Source: Siderastrea radians (Eukaryota > Cnidaria > Anthozoa > Scleractinia > Rhizangiidae). Taken from it: a DNA stretch of 64,000 nucleotides. Shown here in pieces: positions 1-11,869 of this stretch; within the stretch, counting starts at the first letter, position 1, and each line of letters opens with the position of its first letter. The notes beneath the pieces were generated by a model that had not been told where the DNA came from, searched no databases, and saw nothing but the letters and a program-made list of their open reading frames with translations. The position numbers were made by a program, and so were the translations under genes. The stretch lies in assembly GCA_964017195.1 (NCBI GenBank), contig OZ024892.1:20824889-20888888 (forward strand), in the 5' to 3' direction.

Positions 1-1953
1 CTGCATTACTGTGTGGCAAAACCATAACCAGCTCTGCCACCTTCTGAAGATGGCAAAATATTCTAGCTGATGATTCAGGAATGACCAAATGTGATATGTA
101 CCACCACAGAATGTCTACTCTGTAATGGAAAACTTCTTGATCATTTACTAACCCATCAACAACGTAACCTTAGCTTCCTTCCATGCAATCTGACCAATGT
201 CTTCATCACTCAAAGACTGATAGTCACAAAATTCATCGTACATTTCATCTATTTTCACGGTGTTCAAGGCTGAGTGGAACCTGGATAAAAAATACTCTAC
301 ACTCCCACTTAGCCTGACTACGTTTCTAAACATTTATCCATCTTGCATGCTTCAGTAACACATCATTTAGAGGAAATGTCTTCAAAACATATTGGAGGGC
401 TGCCTTGAGATACTCACGTGCTGCTGTTGAGAAACGAGTGTAGTCCCTTTCAGATTTTTCTCCTGATTAAGGAGCCTCTGCAATGAAAACTTTGTCATCC
501 CTCCTAAGTGAATTGATGTAAGGGGTATATAAACCTCTGGATCTTGCAAATTGATCTCATTAAGTGTTGTCTTGCTGATGACATCCGCTTGATGATAGAT
601 TTCCAAGAGTGTTTGCAAGTTTTATTACAGTCATAGAAAATGTGAATTGACGGCTTATCTGACTGCAGAAGTTTGTTGAAATTTGAAAACAACGGGATTG
701 AAGCATTGTGAAAAAACAGGGCAACTTCTTTGAGAGGGTTTGCAAAGGCTGTGTGTAACCTCTTAAATCTAATGCATAGGCAACATCTTCAGTTAAAAAG
801 TATGACTTCTATCCAGCATACTTCTCAATTGTGCGTTGAATGCAACGCTCTAAAGAAAGCCACCTAGTAGAAGAATGCTTCAGGATCTTGCTATATTCCT
901 GGTCACAAAACTGCATGTACTCGACTAAGATCCCTTTTCGCTTTGTGCTTTTTTCAAACCAGTAATACAGATCAACAAGAAGCTCTTCTGCACTGATTCC
1001 AGTAGCTTTTGCAAATTCATCATGAGCACTGCTTGCCGCGATGTGGGCCAAATGGCAGGGGCATCCCAATACAAAGGTGTCTGGATTCTTTTCTTTTAAG
1101 CGCGATGCCAAAGAATTGTGAGCACCAACCATTGAATGTTATCTACTGACAGGCTGACAACTTGAGTCCATGGTATTTCATCACCATCCAGCTTTTCCTG
1201 GACAACACTAAAAAGAGTTTCTGCTTTCGAAGCATCTCTGCCACTTGTCACACACATATGATAAAAACGAGATGTAACAGTTTTGGCTCTGTTTATGTCA
1301 AAAATTCTTACGGTTGCTGGGTTCATCTTTTCAACATCAGTATCACTTGAACCATCAATCCCAATACTAAATGGATGGTTGCGACAGTGCTTTACAACAT
1401 AGCTATGACAATGTGGTCCCAGGGCCTTATTGATGATAGCAGTAGTCTTTGTTCGTCCACATGCATACTGCTTGGCAATTTCACTGTCGGGAAATATTGC
1501 CCTAAACAATGGCCCGAGGTGATCTGAAGTTGCAATTGGGAGATTATGCTGAATTAGGAAATTTGTTGTTAGGAATTCCGCTCTGGTAACTGCACTTTGT
1601 TTAGCACTATTCCCTGAACCAAACATCTCTGCTACTGATAGCTGAGTGTTTGCTGCTTTGGTTAGTCTCTTGTGCGATTCTGTACTACAATGATCTTTCA
1701 CGTCTTTTAGACCCTGGTGGTCACATCGGGTTGTCTTGAGACAAGGCACACAGTAAAAAGAATGCTTGTCGTTACTTGCTGCTTTTACGGTAAATAATTT
1801 ACTCCACTCACTCTTAAATGTTGTACGATATTTGGCTGCTCCAGCAGCTGCTGGTTTTCTTTTCTTCAGAGTGGGAGGCTGAGGCTCCGAAGTCTCCGAG
1901 TCAGTTTGAGATTCTGTTTCACTAGCCGTGTCGAGACGACGACGAGTAGCCAT
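1..1953 (-). pseudogene. Decayed hAT-type transposase (5' part, runs off left edge)
   Basis: On the minus strand a frame starting at 1953 opens with an acidic/basic N-terminus and a short Cys/His segment resembling a BED/TTF-type finger. It then gives transposase-like blocks: IGIDGSSD (probable first catalytic Asp), SLSVDN (second) and CPCHLAH. Near 1140 the frame shifts into a continuation (809-1132) with CHLAHIAAS and STRWLSLERC, typical of the hAT/DUF4371 group of domesticated-looking animal proteins. Further blocks follow in different frames at about 745-382 and 333-148. Several frameshifts and stops show it is dead. The C-terminal dimerization region would lie beyond position 1. The hAT call rests on the order of these motifs; a domesticated ZBED-like gene is the alternative, but the decay argues against function. 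Confidence 0.75.
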
Positions 1954-2062
1954 TTTGAGTTTGCTGTTCACAGATTAAGCTTTCCCACAGACCTTAGCGC
2001 ACCTATGTTTCGCGGGAATGAGGTTGGGATTGTACCCAGGTTTCCCCAGGTTTCCAAACCGT

Positions 2063-2191
2063 GAGAGTTGGCAGGTCTGCCACAGTTCATTTTCTTTGGT
2101 TGTTGTCAGACTTCGTGACTTGTTCGGCCGCTTCCCTTTGCCTTGTTGCCGGAGAAGCCGGGCTTTTCTCTCAAGAACTTGCTTGGAGCTT
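2063..2191 (-). pseudogene. Crypton (KIAA1958-like) recombinase, downstream fragment
   Basis: The minus-strand frame reads from 2191 as KSSKQVLERKARLLRQQ and then a Lys/Arg-rich stretch ending ELWQTCQL. This is the segment that follows the N-terminal helical domain in KIAA1958/QRICH1-like proteins derived from Crypton tyrosine recombinases. Homology stops near 2063, where a short unrelated tail leads to a stop at 1975. The missing upstream part is found 30 kb away at 32037-32335 on the same strand, and the two pieces join in frame once the TTAA-flanked insertion is ignored. No catalytic half (R..HxxR..Y) is visible, so it was already truncated, perhaps by the neighbouring hAT element. Confidence 0.7.
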
Positions 2192-2195
2192 TTAA

Positions 2196-3414
2196 GAGCA
2201 AATGTTGCTAAAAACCAAACATTTTCAAAATATTGTGGCAACAGCTCAAAAATCAATTCCGCTCATATTCTTATGTTAGGTAGACCTTGATGTGAAACAA
2301 ATCACTGCATAGTTCGTTTGGCTGAATATCGATTTGTTTTCAAGAAAATCGATATTAACGGAATTCGCTCAAAAGACCGCTTTTCAAGCTCAAAATTTAA
2401 GGCAAATCTCGAAGCTTCGCGTGACAAAATGAAGCATTCCAGAGCAATAAAAATTAACCAAACTTGTAGAACGATGTTTAAATATATGTCAAAAGCAATT
2501 TCAGCTATTTCTGCTCATTTATTTACGAGCTCTAATTAAATTTATCCGACATACGTTTGACAAGATAAAAAGTATATCAAGTTTAACCCCTAAAAAAGTA
2601 TGTGGTACCAAATATTATTCGTCAAGAATCTGGATTTCAAGAGGAGAAGGGATGTTCTTTTGCCTCCTAAAAGGATTTTTTTGAGGAAATTTAATGACGC
2701 GATGTTATAGAATTTTAAAGTTGGACAAAATGCGTCGATTCAAGCGATCAGAATAGTCAGCCTAATTAACTCAGTGTACACATACACAAACAACTTCACG
2801 TTTACCGCAGGTTTTGATCAGCAAACAACCGATTTTAACACAAAATCCTCTAACCTTCACGTTGCTGTATCACAGATGAGAGCTGTGATCCTTGTTCATG
2901 ATAAAATTCAAGCAAACTGCAAGGAAACTTGACAGGATATCGCAACTTGCAATTGCCATGCCGTTTCACCGAACATCCGCCGTTTTTGATTCTCTTTTCC
3001 TAGTTTCGTTAGAAAACAGGCTTAAGGTGTTGTACAAAAGATGCCTTTCCTTTGAAACTAGCTCTGAACTGAACAGCGAAACAAGAAGTCGTCAATACAA
3101 AAACATCTGTTACGTGCTCTGGGTGATGCCGCTAATTAATTTAGTCAGAACGAGTTTTACTAAAATCGACAACTGCATGCATGTACCGCGGTAACGAAAT
3201 TTTGGGTGCATCGGGTGACTTTGGGGAATAAGGTTAAATTGTTTTTTCAAATAAGCTATTCTTGTCATCCTAAGTTTATTAATTTAAGGACTGAGCGAAG
3301 ATTCTCAGTAGATTGGTTTCAGATGAGCACTTAAAAATGCGTGAAACTGAAAAAAACGTATTGGTTGCGTGACATTAACCCTAGAGCTTTTTCCTGGTGG
3401 GCAGGGCGAAGGGA
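2196..3414 (+). repeat. E1 left inverted arm, outer part
   Basis: About 1.2 kb that is matched, inverted and with modest divergence, by 30983-32032 and 27669-27800. It contains the empty TTAA site (3284-3287) corresponding to the E3 insertion in the opposite arm. The arm resumes after E2 at 6625 and can be followed to about 6850. Open frames inside are short and lack codon-like character. Confidence 0.85.
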
Positions 3415-3436
3415 TTTAAAAATGGATGTTACTAAA

Positions 3437-4328
3437 ACGGGGAATGGGGAATGGGGAATGGGGAATGGGGAATGGGGAATGGGGAATGGGGAATGGGGAA
3501 TGGGGAATGGGGAATGGGGAATGGGGAATGGCGAATGGCGAATGGCGAATGGCGAATGGCGAATGGGGAATGGGGAATGGGGAATGGGGAATGGGGAATG
3601 GGGAATGGGGAATGGGGAATGGGGAATGGGGAATGGCGAATGGCGAATGGCGAATGGCGAATGGCGAATGGCGAATGGCGAATGGCGAATGGCGAATGGC
3701 GAATGGCGAATGGCGAATGGCGAATGGCGAATGGCGAATGGCGAATGGCGAATGGCGAATGGCGAATGGCGAATGGCGAATGGCGAATGGCGAATGGCGA
3801 ATGGCGAATGGCGAATGGCGAATGGCGAATGGCGAATGGCGAATGGCGAATGGCGAATGGCGAATGGCGAATGGCGAATGGCGAATGGCGAATGGCGAAT
3901 GGCGAATGGGGAATGGGGAATGGGGAATGGGGAATGGGGAATGGGGAATGGGGAATGGGGAATGGGGAATGGGGAATGGGGAATGGGGAATGGCGAATGG
4001 GGAATGGGGAATGGGGAATGGCGAATGGCGAATGGCGAATGGCGAATGGCGAATGGCGAATGGCGAATGGGGAATGGGGAATGGCGAATGGCGAATGGGG
4101 AATGGCGAATGGGGAATGGCGAATGGGGAATGGCGAATGGGGAATGGCGAATGGGGAATGGCGAATGGGGAATGGCGAATGGGGAATGGCGAATGGGGAA
4201 TGGCGAATGGGGAATGGCGAATGGGGAATGGCGAATGGGGAATGGCGAATGGGGAATGGCGAATGGGGAATGGCGAATGGGGAATGGCGAATGGGGAATG
4301 GCGAATGGGGAATGGCGAATGGGGAATG
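3437..4328 (+). repeat. 7-bp minisatellite (GGGGAAT / GGCGAAT), left E2 terminus
   Basis: Roughly 127 units of a 7-bp repeat in two variants, GGGGAAT and GGCGAAT. Homogeneous blocks of each variant alternate. From about 4088 onward the two alternate strictly as a 14-bp higher-order unit. The repeat has no stop in three frames, so long Met-Gly-Asn-Gly-Glu-Trp frames appear; these are artefacts. Confidence 0.97.
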
Positions 4329-6475
4329 AGAAATAGTGGTCAGCGGTAATACCTAAAAAATTAAGTTGGAGTCTGCGCAGTACGGCAAAGAAACGAGGAT
4401 TGCACGTGGAGAGCGAAAGGTGGAAGGTAAGAATATTTATCTGTCAGTTTTTCCCGAGTTTTTGGGATTATTAAGTTTCTGTTTATTGAAATTAACCAAA
4501 AATATTGATTTGCAGGTAATGAGAGTAACGATGACGTGTAGGATCACGAGGTTATCGTTATCGACAGGTTGGAATAAAAAGATTCGTATCACTTTGAGTA
4601 CAGTCGCTTCGAGTGTTACAGTGAAACCCATTAAACCATGAACGCCTAAATTATTTCTGGAATGTTTATTGTTCTGCGACCAATCAGATTCGAGACGTAA
4701 CCGCAACAAACCGCAAGAGTAATTAGCTGAAAGGTTTCGATCACAAAACGAGTCGGTGGCTTTTGCGTCCACGATAAATTCTCAGTTTCACCGCCGATTA
4801 ACAAACACTCTGAAATTGTAATTTTTTTTTCTATTTCAGAGTTTATGCATAAACAAAGAATAACTATAAACGATATTTTACTGAAAAGAGATAAATAATC
4901 GAACAGACACGGCTAGGAGCGCGTCTGGGAGCAGAATCGAGAGCAGAATAATTGTATTCAGTTTTTGATTTTTTAAAAAAAACGGCCTCTCCGGTGTTGT
5001 CAGTCATAATCATTTGTAGGTTTCAGCCTTTTCCCTGTTTGACCAAAACAGTTTTCTGAATAAACTTCGCAAAAGTTTCCCTTTACCCTACTATGGTGAG
5101 GAGATCAGTGTATCAAGCTCATTCACGGCAAAACTCTTCCGTCCAAGATGTCACGCAAGCCGTTAGCCGAACATTTTACGTTATGGACATGAAACAACGA
5201 GCTGGATTTTTCTTCCACGATTCTCAATTCTTTTATAGCCTTTGGAAATACTGCAGTTGTTATTCTTTTCTATTTCAGATAGCTTCTGTATGAGCGAAGG
5301 ATAGACGGCACAAGTGAACAAATGTCCAGTTCTAGTAGAAGCGATTCGTGCGTTTAGTATATTTTAAAAAAGATACGTTTCCTTCGGTGTTTGCATAAAC
5401 ATCCCATTTATCACTTCTTTGGTTTTGCCTCAAAACGTGCTTGTTTTTGGCCCTCATTTGATGTTTTCGATTCCGTCGGTCCAAAGTAACACAACTACCG
5501 AACTGAGACCTAAATAGCCATCAAAAGCGAGTGTAATTTTTCGAAATTATTGCAACGGTACGCAAGTTACACGCATGTTTGTATCTGCAACGGCAGGCGT
5601 GTTTGTGTTTGCCGTGAAAACTCGGGTCTAACAGAAACTACAGTAATTATTGCTCTACTGCAATAATCGGCGGTGAAACTGCGTGACATCTTGGACGGAA
5701 GAGTTTTGCCGTGAATGAGCTTGATACACTGTTCTCCTCACCATAGTAGGGTAAAGGGAAACTTTTGCAAAGTTTATTCAGTAAACTGTTTTGGTCAAAC
5801 AGGGAAAAGGCTGAAACCTACAAATGACTATAACTGACAACACCGGAGAGGCCGTTTTTTAAAAAATCAAAAACTTGAATACAATTATTCTGCTCTCGAT
5901 TCTGCTCCCAGACGCGCTCCTAGCCGTGTCTGTTCGATTATTTATCTCTTTTCAGTAAAATATCGTTTATAGTTATTCTTTGCTTATGCATAAACTCTGA
6001 AATAGAAAAAAAAACAATTAATCGGCGGTGAAACTGAGAATTTATCGTGGACGCAAAAGCCACCGACTCATTTGGTGATCGAAACCTTTCAGCTAATTAC
6101 TCTTGCGGATTGTCTGATTTGTCGCAGAACAATAAACATTCCAGAAATAATTTTAGGCGTTCATGGTTTAATGGGTTTCACTGTAACACTCGAAGCGACT
6201 GTACTCAAAGTGATACGAATCTTTTTATTCCAACCTGTCGATAACGATAACCTCGTGATCCTAAATATCATCGTTACTCTCATTACCTGCAAATCAATAT
6301 TTTTGGTTAATTTTAATAAACAGAAACTCAATAATCTCAAAAACTCGGGAAAAACTGACAGATAAATATTCTTACCTTCCACCTTTCGCTCTCCACGTGC
6401 AATCCTCGTTTCTTTGCCGTACTGCGCAGACTCCAACTTAATTTTTTAAGTATTACCGCTGACCACTATTTCTTA
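4329..6475. repeat. E2 internal inverted arms
   Basis: The segment from 4329 to about 5157 is repeated inverted at about 5683-6475 with high identity, including the motif around GTCTGCGCAGTACGGCAAAG. The central 520 bp is unpaired but carries a third copy of the AATCGGCGGTGAAACTG motif near 5668, also at 6021 and inverted at 4782. Short open frames here appear as mirrored pairs and are not genes. Confidence 0.85.
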
Positions 6476-6601
6476 TTCCCCATTCGCCATTCCCCATTCG
6501 CCATTCCCCATTCGCCATTCGCCATTCCCCATTCCCCATTCCCCATTCGCCATTCCCCATTCCCCATTCCCCATTCCCCATTCCCCATTCCCCATTCCCC
6601 G
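6476..6601 (-). repeat. 7-bp minisatellite, right E2 terminus
   Basis: About 18 units of the same 7-bp repeat in inverted orientation. It mirrors the left array but is about seven times shorter, so one side expanded or the other contracted after insertion. Confidence 0.95.
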
Positions 6602-6849
6602 TTTTAGTAACATCCATTTAAAAATATATTCTCTGTTGGTTTTCCGAGAGGTAGCACAGTTAATGAACTATGGCTGGATTAAAATACAAAGCTGGACATG
6701 AAAATCTCCTTTTCAGTCTGAGAATGTTTTCTTTCTTTTTGTTTAGGGTGGGGCGGGGTTTGGGCTAAAGGTGTTTGAAAAGATGTTCAAGAGAATACTA
6801 AATCGACTGATTGTAAGTGCCCGGGTACAAGTAATAGTATAAGTAAACG

Positions 6850-7178
6850 ATTCTTGGCATTAAAGGATTTTCAAATAAAGCGGAGCTTTTCCATCTGTTG
6901 TTTCAGAACTCACCTAACCCCACCTTTAATGTATCAATTATGCAGAAGTGAAACCTTTTGCTTTACAACATCACACAACATTCAAGCCAGCCACCTGCAT
7001 GTGATAAAGCTTTGTTCAGTAATTATAAAAGCGGATCGGAAAGGACTTTGCAGGTTCTCGATTTTCCGAAAACTTGATTTCACGGACCCAAAAGGCTCCG
7101 AGTAGAAATACGCAGACCGTGCCTGCACCCTTTCACCCTTTCCTCGTGCGTTTTAATATTATAAAGGCATCTTGAGGT
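6850..7178. other. E1 interior, no gene seen
   Basis: AT-rich sequence between the end of the recognisable E1 arm and the E4 target site. No conserved frame or repeat was identified. Confidence 0.5.
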
Positions 7179-7384
7179 GACTTGTATGGCAAGCCGTCAC
7201 TGCCAAAAGCCTATCGACTTGTAAATACCGGCCCAATTGCTTCCAATATCATCGAGTTAGAAAGATGATATGGTCAGTTTTAGAAATGTACCGTTGAGTA
7301 ACAAAAATTATATGGTCAGTTTTGGAAATATATGGTCGAGTTCTGGATAGCGGTGGTTGAGTTGCTTTAGAAAAGCTTGAGTTT

Positions 7385-7590
7385 TCGCTGGCGAGTTTTT
7401 ATTTTCTCGCTAGCGAGTTTTTAATTTCTCGCTAGCGAGTTTTCAATTTCTCGCTAGCGAGTTTTCAATTTCTCGCTAGCGAGTTTTCATTTTCTCGCTA
7501 GCGAGTTTTCAATTTCTCGCTAGCGAGTTTTCAATTTCTCGCTAGCGAGTTTTGATTTTCTCGCTAGGGAGTTTTCTCGCTAGTGCCACG
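7385..7590 (+). repeat. E4 left terminal array of palindromic CTCGCTAGCGAG
   Basis: Seven perfect and about three degenerate copies of a 22-bp unit, each holding the 12-bp perfect palindrome CTCGCTAGCGAG followed by a T/A-rich spacer. It ends 45 bp before the integrase start codon. It is mirrored at 25079-25315. Confidence 0.95.
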
Positions 7591-7634
7591 TTCTCACGTT
7601 TTCTCCAGGACGGAGTAGTCCTGGGGATGATTAT

Positions 7635-9120
7635 ATGGTGTCCAATATGGCGTACGTTGATGCTGCGGAAGAACTTCAGAGTTATTTTATTGGTTTTGAT
7701 GATATTTTACAACAATTAGACTCCTGTGCTGGCAACCTTGCGACTGAATACTTGGAAAGGAAACTGGAAGATTATGTTACAATTTTATTTGGGATGATTT
7801 GCCAGCTAGAAATAGGTGAAAGTGCTGAGCATCGAAACGACCTCCTTGCACTCTTGAAAATGCTTTATGAATTAGCGTATGGAAAGCTGGAGGAGATATT
7901 CAGTCAAATTAATATGGAGCAGGTATCTCTTGAGCAGAGATCTGGTTACTACGTTCCCCTTGAGAAGACAGGCGGTCGACCCAAATTTGCGATTACTAAA
8001 GAGCAGCTTGTGAATCTTCGGGAGACTGGCCTAACCTGGGCAAAAATTGCCACCTGTCTGAATGTCAGTGAGAGAACTCTGTACAGACGAGTCCAGGAAT
8101 TTGACATTGATAGCAGATTTTCTCACTTATCAAACACTGAACTAGATGAACTGCTTAAATCCATTTTGGCGGTGACTCCCCGGGCAGGAGAGAGCTACAT
8201 TCGTGGGAGTTTGAGAGGCAGCGGCTTACGAATTCAGCGGTGGAGGATAAGAGAAAGGCTAAGAGCTATAGATCCTGTGGGCAGAGCAGCTCGTAGGAGC
8301 TGTGCAATTCGAAGGCGAGTATACAATGTGCGTGCGCCAAATTGTCTGTGGCACACTGATACTAATCATAAATTGATAGCATGGAGATTTGTTATCCATG
8401 GCTGCATCGACGGCTACAGTAGGACAGTTACCCACCTGTACTGTGCCACCAATAACCTGTGGCACAGTCACTGCCCTGCAATATTTTCAGGAGGGATTAA
8501 GGAAATATGGCCTTCCTAGCAGAGTGAGAGGTGACTGTGGAGTGGAGAATGTCGATGTAGCAAGGTTTATGATTTCAAATCGCGGTACCAACAGGGGAAG
8601 TTTCATAACAGGAAGAAGTGTCCACAACACTAGGATTGAAAGGCTGTGGAGAGAAGTTAATCGAGTTGTTACCAGTCACTACTCAGCAATATTCAGGCAC
8701 ATGGAACATTATGGGATCTTGGACTCCACTAGTGAGCTGGATATGTTTGTCCTCCATTATGTTTTCCTGCCTCGAATAGCCAACTCCTTAGAGGAGTTTA
8801 CAGTACAATGGAACTACCATGGAATCAGGACAGTTGGACACACTTCTCCACTAGCCCTATGGAGTTATGGTATGGTTTCCCTGAATGCCAATGATGACAT
8901 GGTAGGAGACCTTCACAGCTACGGCATTGATTAAGAAGTGCCCTGTGAGGGCAGTTCGGATGATGCCATTGTCGTTCCCGAGAACCAGTTTCATCTCACA
9001 TGTACAGATGAAGAGAAAGCAGAGCTGTTTTCAGACATTGATCCATTAACAGATGATGGCGACTCAGGTATAAATCATTTCTGCGATGCGCGCTCTCGAG
9101 TTATTGACAGCCTTGTGTGA
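7635..9120 (+). pseudogene. IS3-like DDE integrase/transposase (frameshifted, one stop)
   Basis: Starts at ATG 7635, just inside the E4 terminus. Residues 116-160 form a helix-turn-helix region ([20 protein letters not shown] onward, with [10 protein letters not shown]) suited to binding transposon ends. The integrase core follows: WHTDTNHKL (Asp242), CIDGYSR, then in the next frame [23 protein letters not shown] and LHYVFLPRI. The second Asp and the Glu are 34 residues apart, a retroviral/IS3-like DDE arrangement. A one-base shift near 8455 moves the core from the 7635 frame to the frame ending at 8934. A TAA at 8932-8934 then separates a last in-frame block to 9120. All three catalytic residues are therefore encoded, but not in one frame. 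It would act in the nucleus on E4 ends; this copy is inactive as read. Confidence 0.85.
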
Positions 9121-9159
9121 TAGAGCATATTATCATTATCAAATGTGGATGAAAATGTA

Positions 9160-9602
9160 GGGGGGGGGGGCTGAGTACTCAGAAAAATTTTGGTGGGGTT
9201 GTGCTGCTGGGATTCTGAAACCCTTACCCTATACCAGACCACTTTCAGGTCCTTTTTGCAACCCTATTCTAGACTAGATGCCAAAAAGGCCTACCCTATC
9301 CCAGACTAGCTATTTTCCAGCTATCTATTAGAAATATAACCACATAGTGCTTTTAATGGAAACCATATGTCAATCAGAAAAGTTGTCGGGATTTCATTTA
9401 CATTTATTTCCCAATTTTTGAAACCCATTTTGGAGGAAATTTTTGACACCACCCATTTGTTTCCTGGTAATTGATATTCTAGATCAAAACTCCCTGATTT
9501 CTACTCCCTATCCCAGACCAAACTGCTTGAAAGCCATACCCTCACAGCAGCACATACTTACAATGTATACTGGTCACGTGTGGGAGTACCCCCCCCCCCC
9601 CC
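9160..9602. mobile_element. MITE-like repeat with G-run/C-run ends
   Basis: Bounded by a G-run followed by a TGAGTACTC-like motif and, at the other end, GGGAGTACC plus a C-run. The interior holds 'aaaccctaccctatcccagac'-type text. A related 5' half occurs at 48552-48650 and a similarly bounded repeat at 15674-16122. Confidence 0.6.
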
Positions 9603-10317
9603 ACGGGTAAAAGAGAGACTGGCATCTGCATTAATGTTTGGTAGGGAGGTCATTTATTTCATTTTTAGCTTAATTGTTCTAATAGTCAAACGATTTACTA
9701 ACTGGAAAAGTGCGGCCTTCTAACATCTCCTTTCTTATGTCATATTTCTGGGGATACTTCTGCTACTGCATGATGACCTGAGGGAGTTTTTTTGGACAAG
9801 TTCCCCTCTACTCATGAATCTGACATTGTCATGCTTGGGTGACTAAAACAATGTAAAAAAGTCAAAATGACATTTCGTTAGAAGCTTTGTTTGAAGTTGC
9901 AGTAAGTAGTGTAAAACAGTTCTGAACGTTACATTGGGTTATCTACAGAAATAATTTGGAGTATGAAATAGCTCACCCCCTCTAATAAGTTATCCACCCC
10001 CCACCCCATGGTCATAAAGCAACAGGTTCTAAATATATCTTGTATTGGCAGTATAACATTATTTTGTATTTGAATCATAAACAGACCATAATTTTATCTC
10101 TGAAGTTTCCAAAATTACCAGATCTCCTTGATACTGAAAGGCTTTGTTGGGCCCAGTTTCAGTAACCAAGCCTTTTTTCACTGAAACAATTGGCATTAAC
10201 ATGATGGGGTGTCCAAGACTTTGTTGTAAATGACCCAACTCAGAGAGTTGAGTTAATACCAGTTAGCCTGGTATCCTGGCCTCAATTTAAAAACAATTTC
10301 ACAGATAAAATGGCGCA
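9603..10317. other. E4 interior, no gene seen
   Basis: AT-rich noncoding sequence between the integrase side of E4 and the E5 insertion. No repeat or conserved frame was recognised. Confidence 0.5.
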
Positions 10318-10339
10318 TTTCACTGGAAAAGTTGAAAAT

Positions 10340-11850
10340 TTACATAGTATGTAAAAAACATGTAAATAACATGTAAATCGTCAAAAAGAGACTGTAAATG
10401 GTAATTTCCATACTTTTTACCCATTTACATGTTTTGAGATGTTCCTGTAAAAAACATGTAAATATTTTAAGTGAAACATGTAAATTATGAAGACGATCCT
10501 GTAAATTTCTCAAACCAAGGGACATAAACCATGTAAATAGCATGTAAATCGACTAAACGTTACCTGTAAACAACATGTAAATGGTTTTAAGGAGCCTGTA
10601 AATTTCATGCAAATCGAATGAAGGAGCCTATAAATATCATGTAAATCGAATAAAGGGGCCTGTAAATTTTCATGTAAATCGAATAAAGGAGCCTGTAAAT
10701 ATCATGTAAATCGAATAAAGGAGCCTGTAAACATCATGTAATTCGAATAAAGGAGCCTGTAAATATCATGTAAATCGAATAAAGGAGCCTGTAAATACCA
10801 TGTAAATCGAATAAAGGGGCCTGTAAATTTTCATGTAAATCTAATAAAGGAGCCTGTAAATATCATGTAAATGGAATAAAGGAGCCTGTAAATTTTCATG
10901 TAAATCAAATAAAGGAGCCTGTAAATACCATGTAAATCGAATAAAGGAGCCTGTAAATATCATGTAAATCAAATTAAGGAGCCTGTAAATTTTCATGTAA
11001 ATCGAATAAAGGAGCCTGTAAATACCATGTAAATCGAATAAAGGAGCCTGTAAATCGAATAAAGGAGCCTGTAAATTTTCATGTAAATCAAATAAAGGAG
11101 CCTGTAAATACCATGTAAATCGAATAAAGGAGCCTGTAAATATCATGTAAATCAAATTAAGGAGCCTGTAAATTTTCATGTAAATCGAATAAAGGAGCCT
11201 GTAAAAACCATGTAAATCGAATAAAGGGGCCTGTAAATTTTCATGTAAATCAAATAAAGGAGCCTGTAAATAACATGTAAATCGAATAAAGGAGCCTGTA
11301 AATCGAATAAAGGAGCCTGTAAATATCATGTAAATCAAATTAAGGAGCCTGTAAATTTTCATGTAAATCGAATAAAGGAGCCTGTAAATACCATGTAAAT
11401 CGAATAAAGGAGCCTGTAAATTTTCATGTAAATCAAATAAAGGAGCCTGTAAATACCATGTAAATCGAATAAAGGAGCCTGTAAAAACCATGTAAATCGA
11501 ATAAAGGGGCCTGTAAATTTTCATGTAAATCAAATAAAGGAGCCTCTAAATACCATGTAAATCGAATAAAGGAGCCTGTAAATCGAATAAAGGAGCCTGT
11601 AAATATCATGTAAATCAAATTAAGGAGCCTGTAAATTTTCATGTAAATAGAATAAAAGAGCCTGTAAAAACCATGTAAATCGAATAAAGGAGCCTGTAAA
11701 TATCATGTAAGTCGAATAAAGGAGCCTGTAAATTTTCATGTAAATCGAATAAAGGAGCCTGTCAATACAATGTAAATCGAATAAAGGAGCCTGTAAAAAG
11801 CATGTAAATCGAATAAAGGAGCCTGCAAATATCATGTAAATTGAAAAAGG
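10340..11850 (+). repeat. E5 left subterminal tandem array, 31-33 bp unit
   Basis: About 40 units of a 31-33 bp repeat (consensus built on GGAGCCTGTAAAT, ATCATGTAAATC, GAATAAA) with interspersed variants that replace the AT(A/C)C spacer by TTTTC. Each unit holds two TGTAAAT boxes, which recur inverted at 19280-19655. They may be transposase-binding sites, by analogy with CACTA subterminal repeats. Long minus-strand frames here are by-products of the period. Confidence 0.9.
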
Positions 11851-11869
11851 ACGACTACATTGTAGAACA

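Larger units (their letters stand above)
3423..6616. mobile_element. E2: hAT-like foldback element with minisatellite in its termini
   Basis: Termini TGGATGTTACTAAAACGGGG are identical in inverted orientation and are flanked on both sides by TTTAAAAA (3415-3422 and 6617-6624), an 8-bp duplication fitting the nTnnnnAn pattern of hAT elements. The mirror arm of E1 carries the uninterrupted site at 27661-27668. Inside, each end begins with a 7-bp minisatellite, followed by long inverted arms (4329 to about 5157 and about 5683 to 6475) around an unpaired centre of about 520 bp. No transposase is encoded. The hAT assignment rests on the duplication length only. Confidence 0.85.

Noticed and set aside
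3341..4349. Three overlapping open frames of about 290-330 codons (Met-Gly-Asn-Gly-Glu-Trp repeats)
   Set aside because: Produced by the 7-bp minisatellite, which lacks stops in all three plus frames; no gene signals.
4366..6436. Mirrored open frames of 91-111 codons on both sides of E2
   Set aside because: They are the same inverted-arm sequence read twice; there is no domain or codon bias.
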